A DNA stretch of 64,000 nt, taken from positions 496,001 to 560,000 of the forward strand of contig NZ_JALPSC010000002.1 in the NCBI RefSeq assembly GCF_023217965.1, in the 5' to 3' direction. The translations under genes were made by a program, and so were the position numbers. Positions 38,616-47,182 of this stretch are shown piece after piece (within the stretch, counting starts at the first letter, position 1; the number at the start of each line of letters is the position of its first letter). This DNA is from Prevotella sp. E13-27. Its GTDB lineage: Bacteria; Bacteroidota; Bacteroidia; Bacteroidales; Bacteroidaceae. Below the pieces are notes generated by a model that had not been told where the DNA came from, ran no database searches, and was given only the letters and a program-made list of their open reading frames with translations.

Positions 38616-39561
38616 TTGTAAGTTCATAGCAGTAGGCGTTGCGTTGATGGCAAGCTTGGTGGGTTGTAAACCAACGACACCAAGTAAGTATATTCAGCCA
38701 GACGAGATAGAGGATATTCTCGTTGAGTATCATATTGCACGTGCAATGGCTGTTACTGAAGGCAACTATGACAAGCAAAACTATAACCAGGCTCTCTACT
38801 GGAACTCGGTATTAAAGAAACACGGCATAACACAGGCGGAGTTCGACTCTTCAATGGTCTATTACTATAGATATGCCGATCGCTTCGATAATATCTACAA
38901 TAATGTTACGGCCCGTCTGGAAGATAATGCAATGATGCTTGGCGCATCGGAAGGCGAGATAGGACGCTTTGCCTCTCTTAATGCTAATGGTGATACAGCA
39001 AACATCTGGACTGATGCACCATCTCTGGTAATGATGCCGATGGCTCCATTGAACCACTACGAGTTTAACGTTAATACCGACTCAGTGTTCAGGGAAGGCG
39101 ATACGTTCCTAATTCAGTTCATGACTGACTTCGTATATCAGTCAGGTGGTAAGGATGGTTTCCTCTATACTGCTGTGGAATATCCTGATACGACGATTGT
39201 TAAGTTCATGTCGTTCTCATATTCAGGTCTGTGCCAGTTGCGTCTGGAAAATAAGGTGAAGACGTGTCCCAAAGCTGTGAAAGGCTATTTGCACCTTGGT
39301 GGCGCAAGTGATCCTTCAACTACGATGAGACTGCTTTTGATTGATAACATTCAGCTAATTAGATTCCATAATAAGAGTGAAGAACCAAAACAGAGTGAGA
39401 CGGATAGCAGCTCATCAGGTACAGCTGCCCAGCGGACAAGTGTTGAGGCAGACGGTAGTGGAGATACTTTCGGGCAAAGTGTTGAGGCACTACCCGTTAC
39501 ACGAGGAAATCGCCCACACAGAATGGTGGAGCGGATTGATTCTGTTAAAGCCAGAAACTGA
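38590..39561 (+). CDS. DUF4296 lipoprotein
   Basis: The protein has a lipobox (MASLVGC) and the DUF4296 domain (DEIEDILVEYHIARAMAVTE, WNSVLKKHGITQAEFDSSMV) in the first 130 residues, then a strand-rich second half and a Ser/Thr/Glu-rich end. The start is GTG at 38590 or GTG at 38608; both overlap lspA, implying coupled translation. It is therefore made together with the peptidase that processes it. Function is unknown. Confidence 0.85.
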   Translation: MTFRLSVNSCKFIAVGVALMASLVGCKPTTPSKYIQPDEIEDILVEYHIARAMAVTEGNYDKQNYNQALYWNSVLKKHGITQAEFDSSMVYYYRYADRFDNIYNNVTARLEDNAMMLGASEGEIGRFASLNANGDTANIWTDAPSLVMMPMAPLNHYEFNVNTDSVFREGDTFLIQFMTDFVYQSGGKDGFLYTAVEYPDTTIVKFMSFSYSGLCQLRLENKVKTCPKAVKGYLHLGGASDPSTTMRLLLIDNIQLIRFHNKSEEPKQSETDSSSSGTAAQRTSVEADGSGDTFGQSVEALPVTRGNRPHRMVERIDSVKARN

Positions 39562-39657
39562 CGGGAGCATGACTGCATACTATAATGATAAGAAAATAGA
39601 GTAGTACGGCTTCTATAACAAAATAACTAAAAAACAAACGACCATATACAGAATACT

Positions 39658-40992
39658 ATGAATCTGAAATCTCGCTTAGCGGTAATGAACTTCTTTGAGT
39701 TCGCCGTATGGGGTGCTTACCTCACATGTATGAGTAACTATCTTGGTTCAGCAGGACTGGGTGACATGATACCCTGGTTCTATGCCATTCAAGGTATAGT
39801 TTCAATATTTATGCCTACCATCATGGGCATTATTGCTGACAAGTATGTGCAGCCTCAGAGACTGTTGGGTATAAGCCATCTGTTGGCAGGTGCCGCAATG
39901 CTTTTCTGCTGGTGGATGGGTGTTGAGGCAGGTATAGGCAACGAACTGCCAAACAAGTCGCTGTTTGTCGCTATGTACACGGTTAGTGTGGCTTTCTTCA
40001 TGCCTACTATCGCATTGTCAAATACGGTGGCTTTCTCAGCTCTGAAGAAAAACGGCTTTGACACAGTAAAGGATTTTCCACCAATAAGAGTGCTCGGAAC
40101 AGTGGGATTCATTGCTACGATGTGGTTCGTAAACTGCGCTGTGTGGCAGGACGGCTCGTTCTTCTTCACTCTTCAGGAGAATTCGTACAAGTTCCAATAC
40201 ACCTACATGCAGTTCTTCGTTTCAGGCGTGCTCAGCATCTTATTGTGCGCATATTGCTTCACATTGCCTGAGTGTCGTCTGGAGGAAAAACGCGAAGTGT
40301 CTTTGCTGGAGAGCCTTGGACTTAGCGCTTTCAAGCTGTTTAAGACTAAGAAGATGGCTCTGTTCTTCATCTTCTCTGCATTATTGGGAATGTGTCTTCA
40401 GGTGACCAATGGCTATGCAGGACCTTTCATTACAAGCTTCAAGGGTAGTGCAGATGCTGCTGTGGCAACATCGTTTGCTGCAAACAATGCCACTCTGCTA
40501 ACGTCTATATCTCAGGTTAGTGAGGCACTCTGCATACTTATGATTCCATTCTTCCTGAAGCGCTTTGGAATAAAGACCGTTATGCTGATGTCTATGTTCG
40601 CATGGGTGTTCCGCTTCGGATTCTTTGGAATAGGAAGTCCCACAATGCCTGGAGTGCTGATGTTCATTCTGTCATGTATAGTCTATGGTGTGGCGTTCGA
40701 CTTCTTTAATGTGTCAGGAGGTATCTTTGTTGACCAGGAGTGTGAACCTTCAATTAAGGCATCGGCACAGGGACTGTTCATGATGATGACCAACGGTCTT
40801 GGTGCTACTATCGGAACACTTGCAGCAGGAGAGATAGTCAACAGCTATTGCTCTTGGCAGAATGTGATGATAAACGGTCAGAGCCAGAGCTTCCTCGTAG
40901 GTGACTGGCAGACTTGTTGGTTCATCTTCGCAGGCTTCGCGTTGGTGGTAGGAGTATCGTTCGCATTACTCTTCAATCCAGGCAAGAAATAG
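39658..40992 (+). CDS. MFS transporter, nucleoside:H+ symporter type
   Basis: A 444-residue protein with about twelve membrane segments. The N-terminal NFFEFAVWGAYLTCMSNYL and the C-terminal SGGIFVDQECEPSIKASAQG match the NupG/XapB nucleoside:proton symporter family. It should import nucleosides. It follows the DUF4296 gene by about 100 bases. Confidence 0.9.
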   Translation: MNLKSRLAVMNFFEFAVWGAYLTCMSNYLGSAGLGDMIPWFYAIQGIVSIFMPTIMGIIADKYVQPQRLLGISHLLAGAAMLFCWWMGVEAGIGNELPNKSLFVAMYTVSVAFFMPTIALSNTVAFSALKKNGFDTVKDFPPIRVLGTVGFIATMWFVNCAVWQDGSFFFTLQENSYKFQYTYMQFFVSGVLSILLCAYCFTLPECRLEEKREVSLLESLGLSAFKLFKTKKMALFFIFSALLGMCLQVTNGYAGPFITSFKGSADAAVATSFAANNATLLTSISQVSEALCILMIPFFLKRFGIKTVMLMSMFAWVFRFGFFGIGSPTMPGVLMFILSCIVYGVAFDFFNVSGGIFVDQECEPSIKASAQGLFMMMTNGLGATIGTLAAGEIVNSYCSWQNVMINGQSQSFLVGDWQTCWFIFAGFALVVGVSFALLFNPGKK

Positions 40993-41039
40993 ACAGCCTT
41001 GTTGAATGACAATATATATTAACTGACTCAATAACGGAT

Positions 41040-41576
41040 ATGAATCGCATACAGCTTAGGTTTGAAAACATACAGCAGGTCGTAGGCAGTGAAGACATCT
41101 CAGTCATATTGCTTACAGACGAAAGCCGTAAGCGTGCAATCTCTGTTGTATGCGATGAGATGTTGTCGCGTCAGTTGATGTTGCGTCTGCAGTCGCCAGA
41201 CAATTGTCAGACGATGTTGCCTGAAGTGTTGGTACAGATGCTTGACGGATCGCACGAGATGATGATATATGGCGTTCATGACGGACAGTATCAAGTGGTG
41301 CTGGCTGATAGTAGTTTTAAGCGTAATGCTCGTATCCGTATAAGTGATGCCGTACTGCTGAATGTCATATCGGGCATACCTCTATTTATAGAGGAAACGC
41401 TAATGCAACAGCAGGCTGTTCCTTTTGAAGAGAATGCCAAAGGTGTGGCAATACCCATAAATACTATGGATGTAAAGAGACTGAACTTGGCCCTTCAGAA
41501 TGCTATAGACAAAGAGAACTATGAACTTGCATCGCAGTTGCGCGATGAGATAAATAGAAGAAACCACGTGGAATGA
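41040..41576 (+). CDS. Bifunctional nuclease (DUF151) domain protein with UVR motif
   Basis: The 178 residues hold a DUF151 bifunctional nuclease domain (residues 1-125, with the ARIRISDAVLLNVISGIPLF segment) and a C-terminal UVR-type helix pair (LNLALQNAIDKENYELASQL). The pairing is regular in Bacteroidales; the in vivo role is unclear. It overlaps rsmE as ATGA. Confidence 0.9.
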   Translation: MNRIQLRFENIQQVVGSEDISVILLTDESRKRAISVVCDEMLSRQLMLRLQSPDNCQTMLPEVLVQMLDGSHEMMIYGVHDGQYQVVLADSSFKRNARIRISDAVLLNVISGIPLFIEETLMQQQAVPFEENAKGVAIPINTMDVKRLNLALQNAIDKENYELASQLRDEINRRNHVE

Positions 41577-42298
41577 AAGAGACTCGCTTTTTCTATGTTC
41601 CTGATGCAGACAGACTTCGTGAGTTGCCTGACGAAGAGTGTCAGCACGCCATAAGAGTGCTGCGCCTTAAAGAGGGCGACTCTATGATGCTCATGGATGG
41701 TAAGGGTACGTTCTATGAGGCTGAGGTGACGATGGCATCTTCTCATCATTGTGGTTACGAAATAGTAAAGACATTACCTCAGCAGCCAACCTGGAACGGA
41801 CATTTGCATCTTGCCATTGCTCCTACGAAGATGATGGAGCGAATGGAGTGGCTCTATGAAAAGGCTGTAGAGGTGGGAGTAGATGAGCTGTCACTTCTCG
41901 ACTGTCAGTTTTCCGAGAGACGTGTGGTGAAGTTGCCTCGTTTGGAAAAGATTGTCGTTTCAGCTGTTAAGCAGAGCAGAAAGGCATGGATGCCTGTACT
42001 CAACGAGATGCAGTCGTTTAAGAGTTTCATAGAGACTCATCAGACTGAACATCGCTATATTGCTCATTGCTATGAGGAGGTGGAACGTGTTAATCTGTTC
42101 AAGGAGTTATGTGAGAAATGCAGTCCAAATGAAGAGGTAACTGTTCTAGTAGGTCCTGAAGGCGACTTCTCTATCGATGAGGTTCGTATGGCTGTTGATG
42201 CAGGATTCGTGTCTGTTGACCTTGGCAAAAGCCGTCTGCGTACAGAGACGGCAGGATTGTCGGCAGTTATGATGATGCAGCTGACACATCAGGTGTAG
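41573..42298 (+). CDS. rsmE: 16S rRNA (uracil1498-N3)-methyltransferase
   Basis: The 241 residues match RsmE: an N-terminal PUA-like domain (HAIRVLRLKEGDSMMLMDG) and a SPOUT methyltransferase domain with VTVLVGPEGDFSIDEV and LGKSRLRTETAGLSAV. It methylates U1498 of 16S rRNA. The start overlaps the upstream nuclease-domain gene by four bases. Confidence 0.96.
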   Translation: MKETRFFYVPDADRLRELPDEECQHAIRVLRLKEGDSMMLMDGKGTFYEAEVTMASSHHCGYEIVKTLPQQPTWNGHLHLAIAPTKMMERMEWLYEKAVEVGVDELSLLDCQFSERRVVKLPRLEKIVVSAVKQSRKAWMPVLNEMQSFKSFIETHQTEHRYIAHCYEEVERVNLFKELCEKCSPNEEVTVLVGPEGDFSIDEVRMAVDAGFVSVDLGKSRLRTETAGLSAVMMMQLTHQV

Positions 42299-42316
42299 AA
42301 TAACGGAGGAAGAACA

Positions 42317-42805
42317 ATGAAGAAATTAATATGTTTTGTTGCCCTGGCATTTATGATGACTATAAACATAAATGCTCAGAGAAAAATGGCAGCCCTTTTC
42401 AAGGAAATGCCAGACTCCATATTATCTGTGCTTACAAAGAACAACAGGCTTGACATGATTGATTTCATGGATGCTAAGATGAAGGCTCAGGTAACCAATT
42501 TGTTGGAAGGGAAAAGTGAGATGACTATGCTCTCTGATGACAGCTTGAAGATAAAGATGAGTGATGTGATGAGCATTAAGATGATGGTTGTTGATGCTAA
42601 GGAGGAATATGATAGCTGCAAGCAGGTGGTCTGTATGATATCAACTTATACTATTCCTTCTACAGGTGACTATGAGAGTATTGTGAACTATTATAGTGTT
42701 AAGTGGCATCCATTAGAGAATCCTAATCTTGTGGTGCCATTGGCTCCTGTTCCCACATCATTCAAGCACGATGAGAAGGTAATGTCAACAAAGCCAGTTT
42801 ATTAA
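42317..42805 (+). CDS. DUF3256 family secreted protein
   Basis: The 162-residue protein has a signal peptide (MKKLICFVALAFMMTININA) and the DUF3256 pattern (LFKEMPDSILSVLTKNNRLD, DFMDAKMKAQVTN). It follows rsmE by 18 bases, the usual location of this family in the order. The role is unknown. Confidence 0.85.
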   Translation: MKKLICFVALAFMMTININAQRKMAALFKEMPDSILSVLTKNNRLDMIDFMDAKMKAQVTNLLEGKSEMTMLSDDSLKIKMSDVMSIKMMVVDAKEEYDSCKQVVCMISTYTIPSTGDYESIVNYYSVKWHPLENPNLVVPLAPVPTSFKHDEKVMSTKPVY

Positions 42806-42831
42806 GACTGATTAAAGTTCACGTATTCGTT

Positions 42832-43002
42832 ATGAAGAAATACATTGGATTATTCATAATGCTTTTAGGCTTAATTTGGCTGTTAGTTGATTATAAGATG
42901 GGGCTGGTACATTTTAATATCATGCTGATAATACCATTCCTATTCATATTGGCAGGACTGTTCCTCTATGTGTTCTTCAAGAAACGTGAAAGCATCTATT
43001 AA
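42832..43002 (+). CDS. 56-residue two-span membrane protein
   Basis: This short gene starts with MKKYIGLFIMLLGLIWLLVD and contains a second hydrophobic segment (IMLIIPFLFILAGLFLYVFF) before a charged end (KKRESIY). It fits between the DUF3256 gene and ispE with small gaps on both sides and the same strand. The regular two-helix hairpin with a basic end argues for a true gene. Function unknown. Confidence 0.75.
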   Translation: MKKYIGLFIMLLGLIWLLVDYKMGLVHFNIMLIIPFLFILAGLFLYVFFKKRESIY

Positions 43003-43022
43003 TATCATAAACAGAAGAGACT

Positions 43023-43853
43023 ATGATTACATTTCCGATAGCAAAGATAAATTTGGGACTAAATGTTGTAGAGCGCAGACCTGATGGTTATCACAACTTA
43101 GAGACAGTTTTCTATCCTGTACCTATTAAGGATGCGTTGGAAGTGCAAATGATGGATAGTGCTTTTCCTTCATCTGCGGATTGTGACTTGAAGGTCACAA
43201 ACATTGCTATCGAAGGTGACGAACAGCAAAATCTTGTTGTCAAAGCTTATCGGATGCTGAAGAATGACTTCCCTTCAATGGGACGTGTTCATGCTCATCT
43301 GTATAAGAACATTCCCACACAGGCAGGAATGGGTGGTGGCTCGAGTGATTGTGCTGCAATGATTCTGTTGTTGAACAATATGTTTGGGCTAAACATGACA
43401 AAAGAACAGATGATTGACTATGCAGCGAAACTTGGTGCCGACTGTCCTTTCTTTATTATGAATACACCCGTATATGCAGAAGGAATTGGCGAAAAGATGC
43501 AGCCTGTTGATCTTAATCTTTCAGGATGGTATATCGGTGTGGTGCGTCCAAATATCCCAGTTCCTACCAAGGAGGCGTTTTCACTCATTACTCCACAGCG
43601 TCCAGCAAAGAACTGTCGTGATATAGTAGCACAGCCGATAGAGACATGGCGCGATGAACTGACAAATGATTTCGAGAAGAGCGTGTTCGCTCTTCATCCA
43701 GAGATAGGGGCAATAAAGGAACAACTTTATTCTCTTGGAGCTGTCTATGCTGCAATGAGTGGCAGCGGTAGCGCTGTCTTTGGTTTGTTCCGTGAGAACA
43801 TTTGCCTTGAAGAAGAATTCAAGGGCATGTTTACTTCAGTGTTGTTGCTATAG
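43023..43853 (+). CDS. ispE: 4-diphosphocytidyl-2-C-methyl-D-erythritol kinase
   Basis: The 276 residues match the GHMP kinase IspE: FPIAKINLGLNV and RPDGYHNLETVF at the N terminus, the ATP loop PTQAGMGGGSSDCAA, and MSGSGSAVFGLF near the end. It phosphorylates CDP-methylerythritol in the MEP isoprenoid pathway. It converges on the PqqD-like gene with a 28-base gap. Confidence 0.96.
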   Translation: MITFPIAKINLGLNVVERRPDGYHNLETVFYPVPIKDALEVQMMDSAFPSSADCDLKVTNIAIEGDEQQNLVVKAYRMLKNDFPSMGRVHAHLYKNIPTQAGMGGGSSDCAAMILLLNNMFGLNMTKEQMIDYAAKLGADCPFFIMNTPVYAEGIGEKMQPVDLNLSGWYIGVVRPNIPVPTKEAFSLITPQRPAKNCRDIVAQPIETWRDELTNDFEKSVFALHPEIGAIKEQLYSLGAVYAAMSGSGSAVFGLFRENICLEEEFKGMFTSVLLL

Positions 43854-43881
43854 TTGTAACTGTTATATAGAGTACAGCCTT

Positions 43882-44148
43882 TTAAACAATGATTCCGGCT
43901 TCGAGCCACTTCTCCACAAGCAGTTTTACATCTTCTTCTGCTGTGGCTTTATCTACTTCGTATTCATTTGTGAGCAAATCTGTGAGCATGGCCTCATCGA
44001 AGTCCTTGCCTTCAATGTTTTTCCATAGAAACGCTGATGACTCGTTCATGCTGATAATATGGCTGAAGTCAATGTTCTCGATGCCTTCAGTTACAATAAT
44101 GTTCTCACCGCAGATGGTGCGAAGCTTGAATCCTTTCTTTGTTCTCAT
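43882..44148 (-). CDS. PqqD-like peptide chaperone
   Basis: The 88 residues match the PqqD family (winged-helix, RiPP recognition-element fold): NIIVTEGIENIDFSHIISMN, a Trp in SAFLWKNIEG and EEDVKLLVEKWLEAGI. PqqD proteins bind leader peptides for modifying enzymes. It overlaps the S24/S26 peptidase gene by four bases, and an HPr-kinase-like gene is upstream. No radical SAM enzyme or precursor gene is present nearby. Confidence 0.9.
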   Translation of the reverse strand: MRTKKGFKLRTICGENIIVTEGIENIDFSHIISMNESSAFLWKNIEGKDFDEAMLTDLLTNEYEVDKATAEEDVKLLVEKWLEAGIIV

Positions 44149-44612
44149 TTCTTAAATCTTGCAGGTATATGTGGATGTAATATGAACAGTAGATAGCGAC
44201 GGATAGGGTAGAGACGTGTCCACCACCACGAATATATGCGCCATTTGAGTCCGCTGGTCATGTCGGCAGTCTTTCGTCCTTTTCTGTAGAACCCAATAGC
44301 TTTTGCCTTTATATCCTTGAGAGTGCAATGCTCTGGTGACAGATTGCCGTCGCCAAGAAGAGTAACCTTATTATCATCAATGGCAACAATCCTATGTAGA
44401 ACAAATCTTTTCGGAGCAATTTCTGCTAAGACTGCATCGTTGACGTTTATATTCTTGTCGCATATAAGTAGCGCGTTGTCACGCCCGTCCTCAAGAAACG
44501 GCCTCATGCTTCGCCCACGAAGAGGAAGAGTGACAGTCTTGCCCTCGACAGATTCCAATTCGCTTATCACGAACGGAATGAACTCTTCGTTAGGTAGTTG
44601 TTTTGTGATCAT
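44145..44612 (-). CDS. S24/S26 family (signal peptidase-like) protein
   Basis: The 155 residues contain the serine motif LRGRSMRPFL (Ser35) and a downstream VLHRIVAI segment, where His replaces the Lys base of bacterial leader peptidases, as in the Ser/His type. LLGDGNLSPEH is the third family motif. The C-terminal 35 residues include a Trp/Arg-rich, probably membrane-binding helix. It is coupled to the PqqD-like gene, suggesting joint work on a peptide. Confidence 0.85.
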   Translation of the reverse strand: MITKQLPNEEFIPFVISELESVEGKTVTLPLRGRSMRPFLEDGRDNALLICDKNINVNDAVLAEIAPKRFVLHRIVAIDDNKVTLLGDGNLSPEHCTLKDIKAKAIGFYRKGRKTADMTSGLKWRIYSWWWTRLYPIRRYLLFILHPHIPARFKK

Positions 44613-44613
44613 G

Positions 44614-44701
44614 AGCGTTCTTACTGTTTGCCTTTAGCGTTCTTATTGTTTGCGTTCAGCGTTCTTACTGTTTGCTTTCGGTGTTCTTACTATTTGTTGT
44701 G
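44614..44701. repeat. Four 22-base tandem repeats (inverted orientation of the 33.9-kb family)
   Basis: The exact 22-base period gives four units beginning AGCGTTCTTAC or close variants. Read on the minus strand the core is GTAAGAACGCT, as in the arrays at 33905 and 58085. The array fills the space between the HPrK-like gene and the peptidase gene and so would be in the operon's mRNA. Confidence 0.9.
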
Positions 44702-44711
44702 AGTGATTGAG

Positions 44712-45614
44712 TTAAACAATTCCTTCTTTGCATACCATTGCTGCCTCTTCGTTTGGCAGGCAATACATGGCATAGATGGGTGTAGTCTCAATGATGGTTG
44801 TAAGCGTCTTGCATAGATGATCGAATATTGCTTCGTCCCATTTCATTGAAGAACATGCAGGCAGTAGTGATGCCAATGACTGTACAACGTTGAGGCGTTC
44901 AATGTGATTTGTAGTGTCACGTTTTATTTGGACTATGGCTCCTAATGGTAGCTTCATGTTCCTATAGCATGGCGTCTTGCCGCTCCAGGGCGAACCATAG
45001 AGTATGGGTTTTCCGTCAATGATGCGAATTATAGGGTTGTCATCGTTAACAAGCTCTGCTCCTTCTATGCATTTCATCCATAATGATGAGTGCGTGCTTT
45101 TTCCTGTTCCGCTGCTTGCCGTAAAAGGATAGGCTTTCCCATTGTAGCCTATGCATGATGCATGCATGAGAATCGTATCATGGAAAGCACCTGCAAAAGC
45201 ATAGACGAGCATAAGCGCATCGTTTAGACCGAAGGAACGCATAGTCCAATCGCCGTTTAGGGCACACTCACATTCCGAAAAGTCCTTGTTGCAGATGAGC
45301 AGACAGCATTCTCTGTTTAATGTGTCCTTGATGATGTACTGATAACCACCGTCTGGCAACAGGTGAACAATCGTGTCACCATTACCTGTGTCGAATTTAC
45401 GAATCAACGTCTTTTCTTTACGTGGTTTCAGAGTGTCGCTGACAGTAAGAGTGAAAAGAGACTTTTCTGTAGCAGACGATTGAGATAATTCATTGGAAGG
45501 AGAATTCTCAGCACGGAAGTTTGTAAATGAAGGCAAAAGGCTCATGTCATTATCTGAGCCTTTAAAAAGAATTTTAACTAGGTGGTCGCCAATGCGGAAC
45601 TGTTTGCCTTCCAT
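44712..45614 (-). CDS. HPr kinase-like ATPase
   Basis: The 300-residue protein resembles the HPr-kinase/PEPCK-like group found in peptide-modification clusters: LMHASCIGYNGKAYPFTASS, Walker A SGTGKST near residue 170, then LVNDDNPII and GSPWSGKTPCYRN. The first 130 residues are strand-rich. It has no N-terminal HPr-sensing domain of the catabolite-repression type. Its ATG overlaps the upstream stop as TAATG. The likely role is phosphorylation or activation of a substrate bound by the PqqD-like protein. Confidence 0.8.
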   Translation of the reverse strand: MEGKQFRIGDHLVKILFKGSDNDMSLLPSFTNFRAENSPSNELSQSSATEKSLFTLTVSDTLKPRKEKTLIRKFDTGNGDTIVHLLPDGGYQYIIKDTLNRECCLLICNKDFSECECALNGDWTMRSFGLNDALMLVYAFAGAFHDTILMHASCIGYNGKAYPFTASSGTGKSTHSSLWMKCIEGAELVNDDNPIIRIIDGKPILYGSPWSGKTPCYRNMKLPLGAIVQIKRDTTNHIERLNVVQSLASLLPACSSMKWDEAIFDHLCKTLTTIIETTPIYAMYCLPNEEAAMVCKEGIV

Positions 45615-46111
45615 TATTTCGATTTCTTGCTTTTCTTCTTTTTCTCTTTTGGAGTTGCTGCTTCATCATTATTCTCAACTTCAAGCTCTCTCATATCAAC
45701 AGTCTCGAAGTGGAATTCTCCGTCGTTGATATAGCGCACGTCGAAGTGTCCTTTGTTGCGCTTGTCCTCTGTGTAGAGTTTGCGAAGCTTTATCAGTTGT
45801 TTCTCAGCCTTTTCCTTAGTCTTTGCATACATTACTATACATGTGCGCTGTGGCAAGTCCTTTTCTTTTGCAAGATAGTTGCGCAACTGTCGTGAGTAAA
45901 GAGTCCTTCCAAGGAGAAAGTTGCCTTTCTTCACGACCCATGCAGAGTCAACTTCCATAACATTGGTGAAATGAACAATGGTGTCGTTGAATGATGCTGC
46001 AAAGCCAAACATGTAAATCTTTGGTAATACAATGCGCTTGGCTGAAGCTGTTCCCATTGATAAAGCGATAAACAGAGCTATCGCAAGTGTTCTATATAAT
46101 AAATGTCTCAT
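45614..46111 (-). CDS. Secreted protein with a Lys-rich tail, unknown function
   Basis: The 165 residues start with a signal peptide (RTLAIALFIALSMGTASA) and hold a compact alpha/beta region (RIVLPKIYMFGFAASFNDTI, then RTCIVMYAKTKEKAEKQL), ending in an acidic stretch and a run of lysines. I recognise no family. It lies 36 bases after rpoD and overlaps the HPrK-like gene by one base, so it probably opens that cassette. Confidence 0.7.
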   Translation of the reverse strand: MRHLLYRTLAIALFIALSMGTASAKRIVLPKIYMFGFAASFNDTIVHFTNVMEVDSAWVVKKGNFLLGRTLYSRQLRNYLAKEKDLPQRTCIVMYAKTKEKAEKQLIKLRKLYTEDKRNKGHFDVRYINDGEFHFETVDMRELEVENNDEAATPKEKKKKSKKSK

Positions 46112-46147
46112 AAACTAATTACTGTTCTGCCTTTTTCAGGCTTCTGA

Positions 46148-47014
46148 CTATTGTCCTAAATAGCTTTTCAGAATATCGTTCTTGGTATTCTCTCTAAGTC
46201 TTCTTATTGCTTTTTCCTTAATCTGTCTTACTCTTTCTCGTGTGAGTGAGTATTTTACGCCTATCTCCTCAAGAGTCAACTCTGGCTGGTCAATGCCGAA
46301 GAACGCCTTAATGATGTTTCTCTCTCTCTCGTTGAGAACCTTCAGCGCATCTTTTATCTCTGAACGAAGTGACTCTTTTACCAGCAGGTTGTCTGCCATA
46401 GGTGAGTCGCTGTTTATCATCACATCGAGTAATGAGCCCTCGTCGCTGTCGGAGAAAGGAGCGTCCATCGATACATGATGAGTATTATTTGCCAATATAG
46501 CTTCGTCAATCTTGTCTTGTGGCAGGTCAATCTGCTCTGATAGTTCCTCGACAGACGGACGTCGTTCGTTCTCCTGTTCGAACTTTGTCAATATGCGATT
46601 TATCTTTCCTGCTGCACCCACTTGGTTAAGTGGCAGTCGGACTAACCTGCTCTGTTCTGCCAATGCCTGAAGAATGCTCTGGCGAATCCACCACACAGCA
46701 TATGAGATGAACTTGAAGCCTCTTGTCTCATCGAACTTCTCTGCTGCTTTGAGCAGGCCTAAGTTGCCTTCATTTATGAGGTCGGGCAGGCTGAGGCCTT
46801 GGTTCTGATACTGCTTTGCCACTGACACCACGAAGCGGAGATTTGCTTTTGTCAAGCGCTCAAGGGCTTTTCTGTCGCCTTTCTTTATGCGCTGGGCAAG
46901 TTCCACTTCTTCTTCCACGCTAATCATTTCTTCTTTGCTTATTTCCTGCAAATACTTCTCAAGGGATTCACTGTCCCTTTTCGTGATAGATCTCGTGATT
47001 TTAAGTTGTCTCAT
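46148..47014 (-). CDS. rpoD: Primary sigma factor of Bacteroidetes type
   Basis: The 288 residues contain sigma regions 1.2 to 4 ([66 protein letters not shown]) and lack the long acidic region 1.1, as is usual for the phylum's primary sigma. It reads the TTG/TAnnTTTG promoters seen throughout the window. Its own promoter has the same form. The four genes downstream on this strand may be partly transcribed from it. Confidence 0.96.
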   Translation of the reverse strand: MRQLKITRSITKRDSESLEKYLQEISKEEMISVEEEVELAQRIKKGDRKALERLTKANLRFVVSVAKQYQNQGLSLPDLINEGNLGLLKAAEKFDETRGFKFISYAVWWIRQSILQALAEQSRLVRLPLNQVGAAGKINRILTKFEQENERRPSVEELSEQIDLPQDKIDEAILANNTHHVSMDAPFSDSDEGSLLDVMINSDSPMADNLLVKESLRSEIKDALKVLNERERNIIKAFFGIDQPELTLEEIGVKYSLTRERVRQIKEKAIRRLRENTKNDILKSYLGQ

Positions 47015-47039
47015 GGTCAGTATAGTTGAAGTCTTTGTG

Positions 47040-47070
47040 CAAAGTTAAGCCATTTATTTGAAACAGCCAA
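47040..47070 (-). promoter_or_regulatory. Promoter of rpoD
   Basis: On the minus strand TTG (47070-47068) and TAACTTTG (47047-47040) are 20 bases apart. Confidence 0.8.
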
Positions 47071-47107
47071 AAGAATGAGTGTGAAAATGTGCTGTTATCC
47101 AATAAAA

Positions 47108-47144
47108 CGACCCAATAACCATTGTCGTTATGGCTATTGGGTCG
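47108..47144 (-). terminator. Terminator after htrA
   Basis: CGACCCAATA pairs with TATTGGGTCG, with a further CCAT/ATGG inner pair, 38 bases after the htrA stop, followed on the minus strand by TTTTATT. Confidence 0.85.
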
Positions 47145-47182
47145 CCTTAATTACTTTTTATTCACTATTTCTTAACCAGCAG

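Noticed and set aside
44614..44701. CRISPR-like array next to an S24 peptidase
   Set aside because: Units of 22 bases follow each other without spacers; they belong to the dispersed tandem family.
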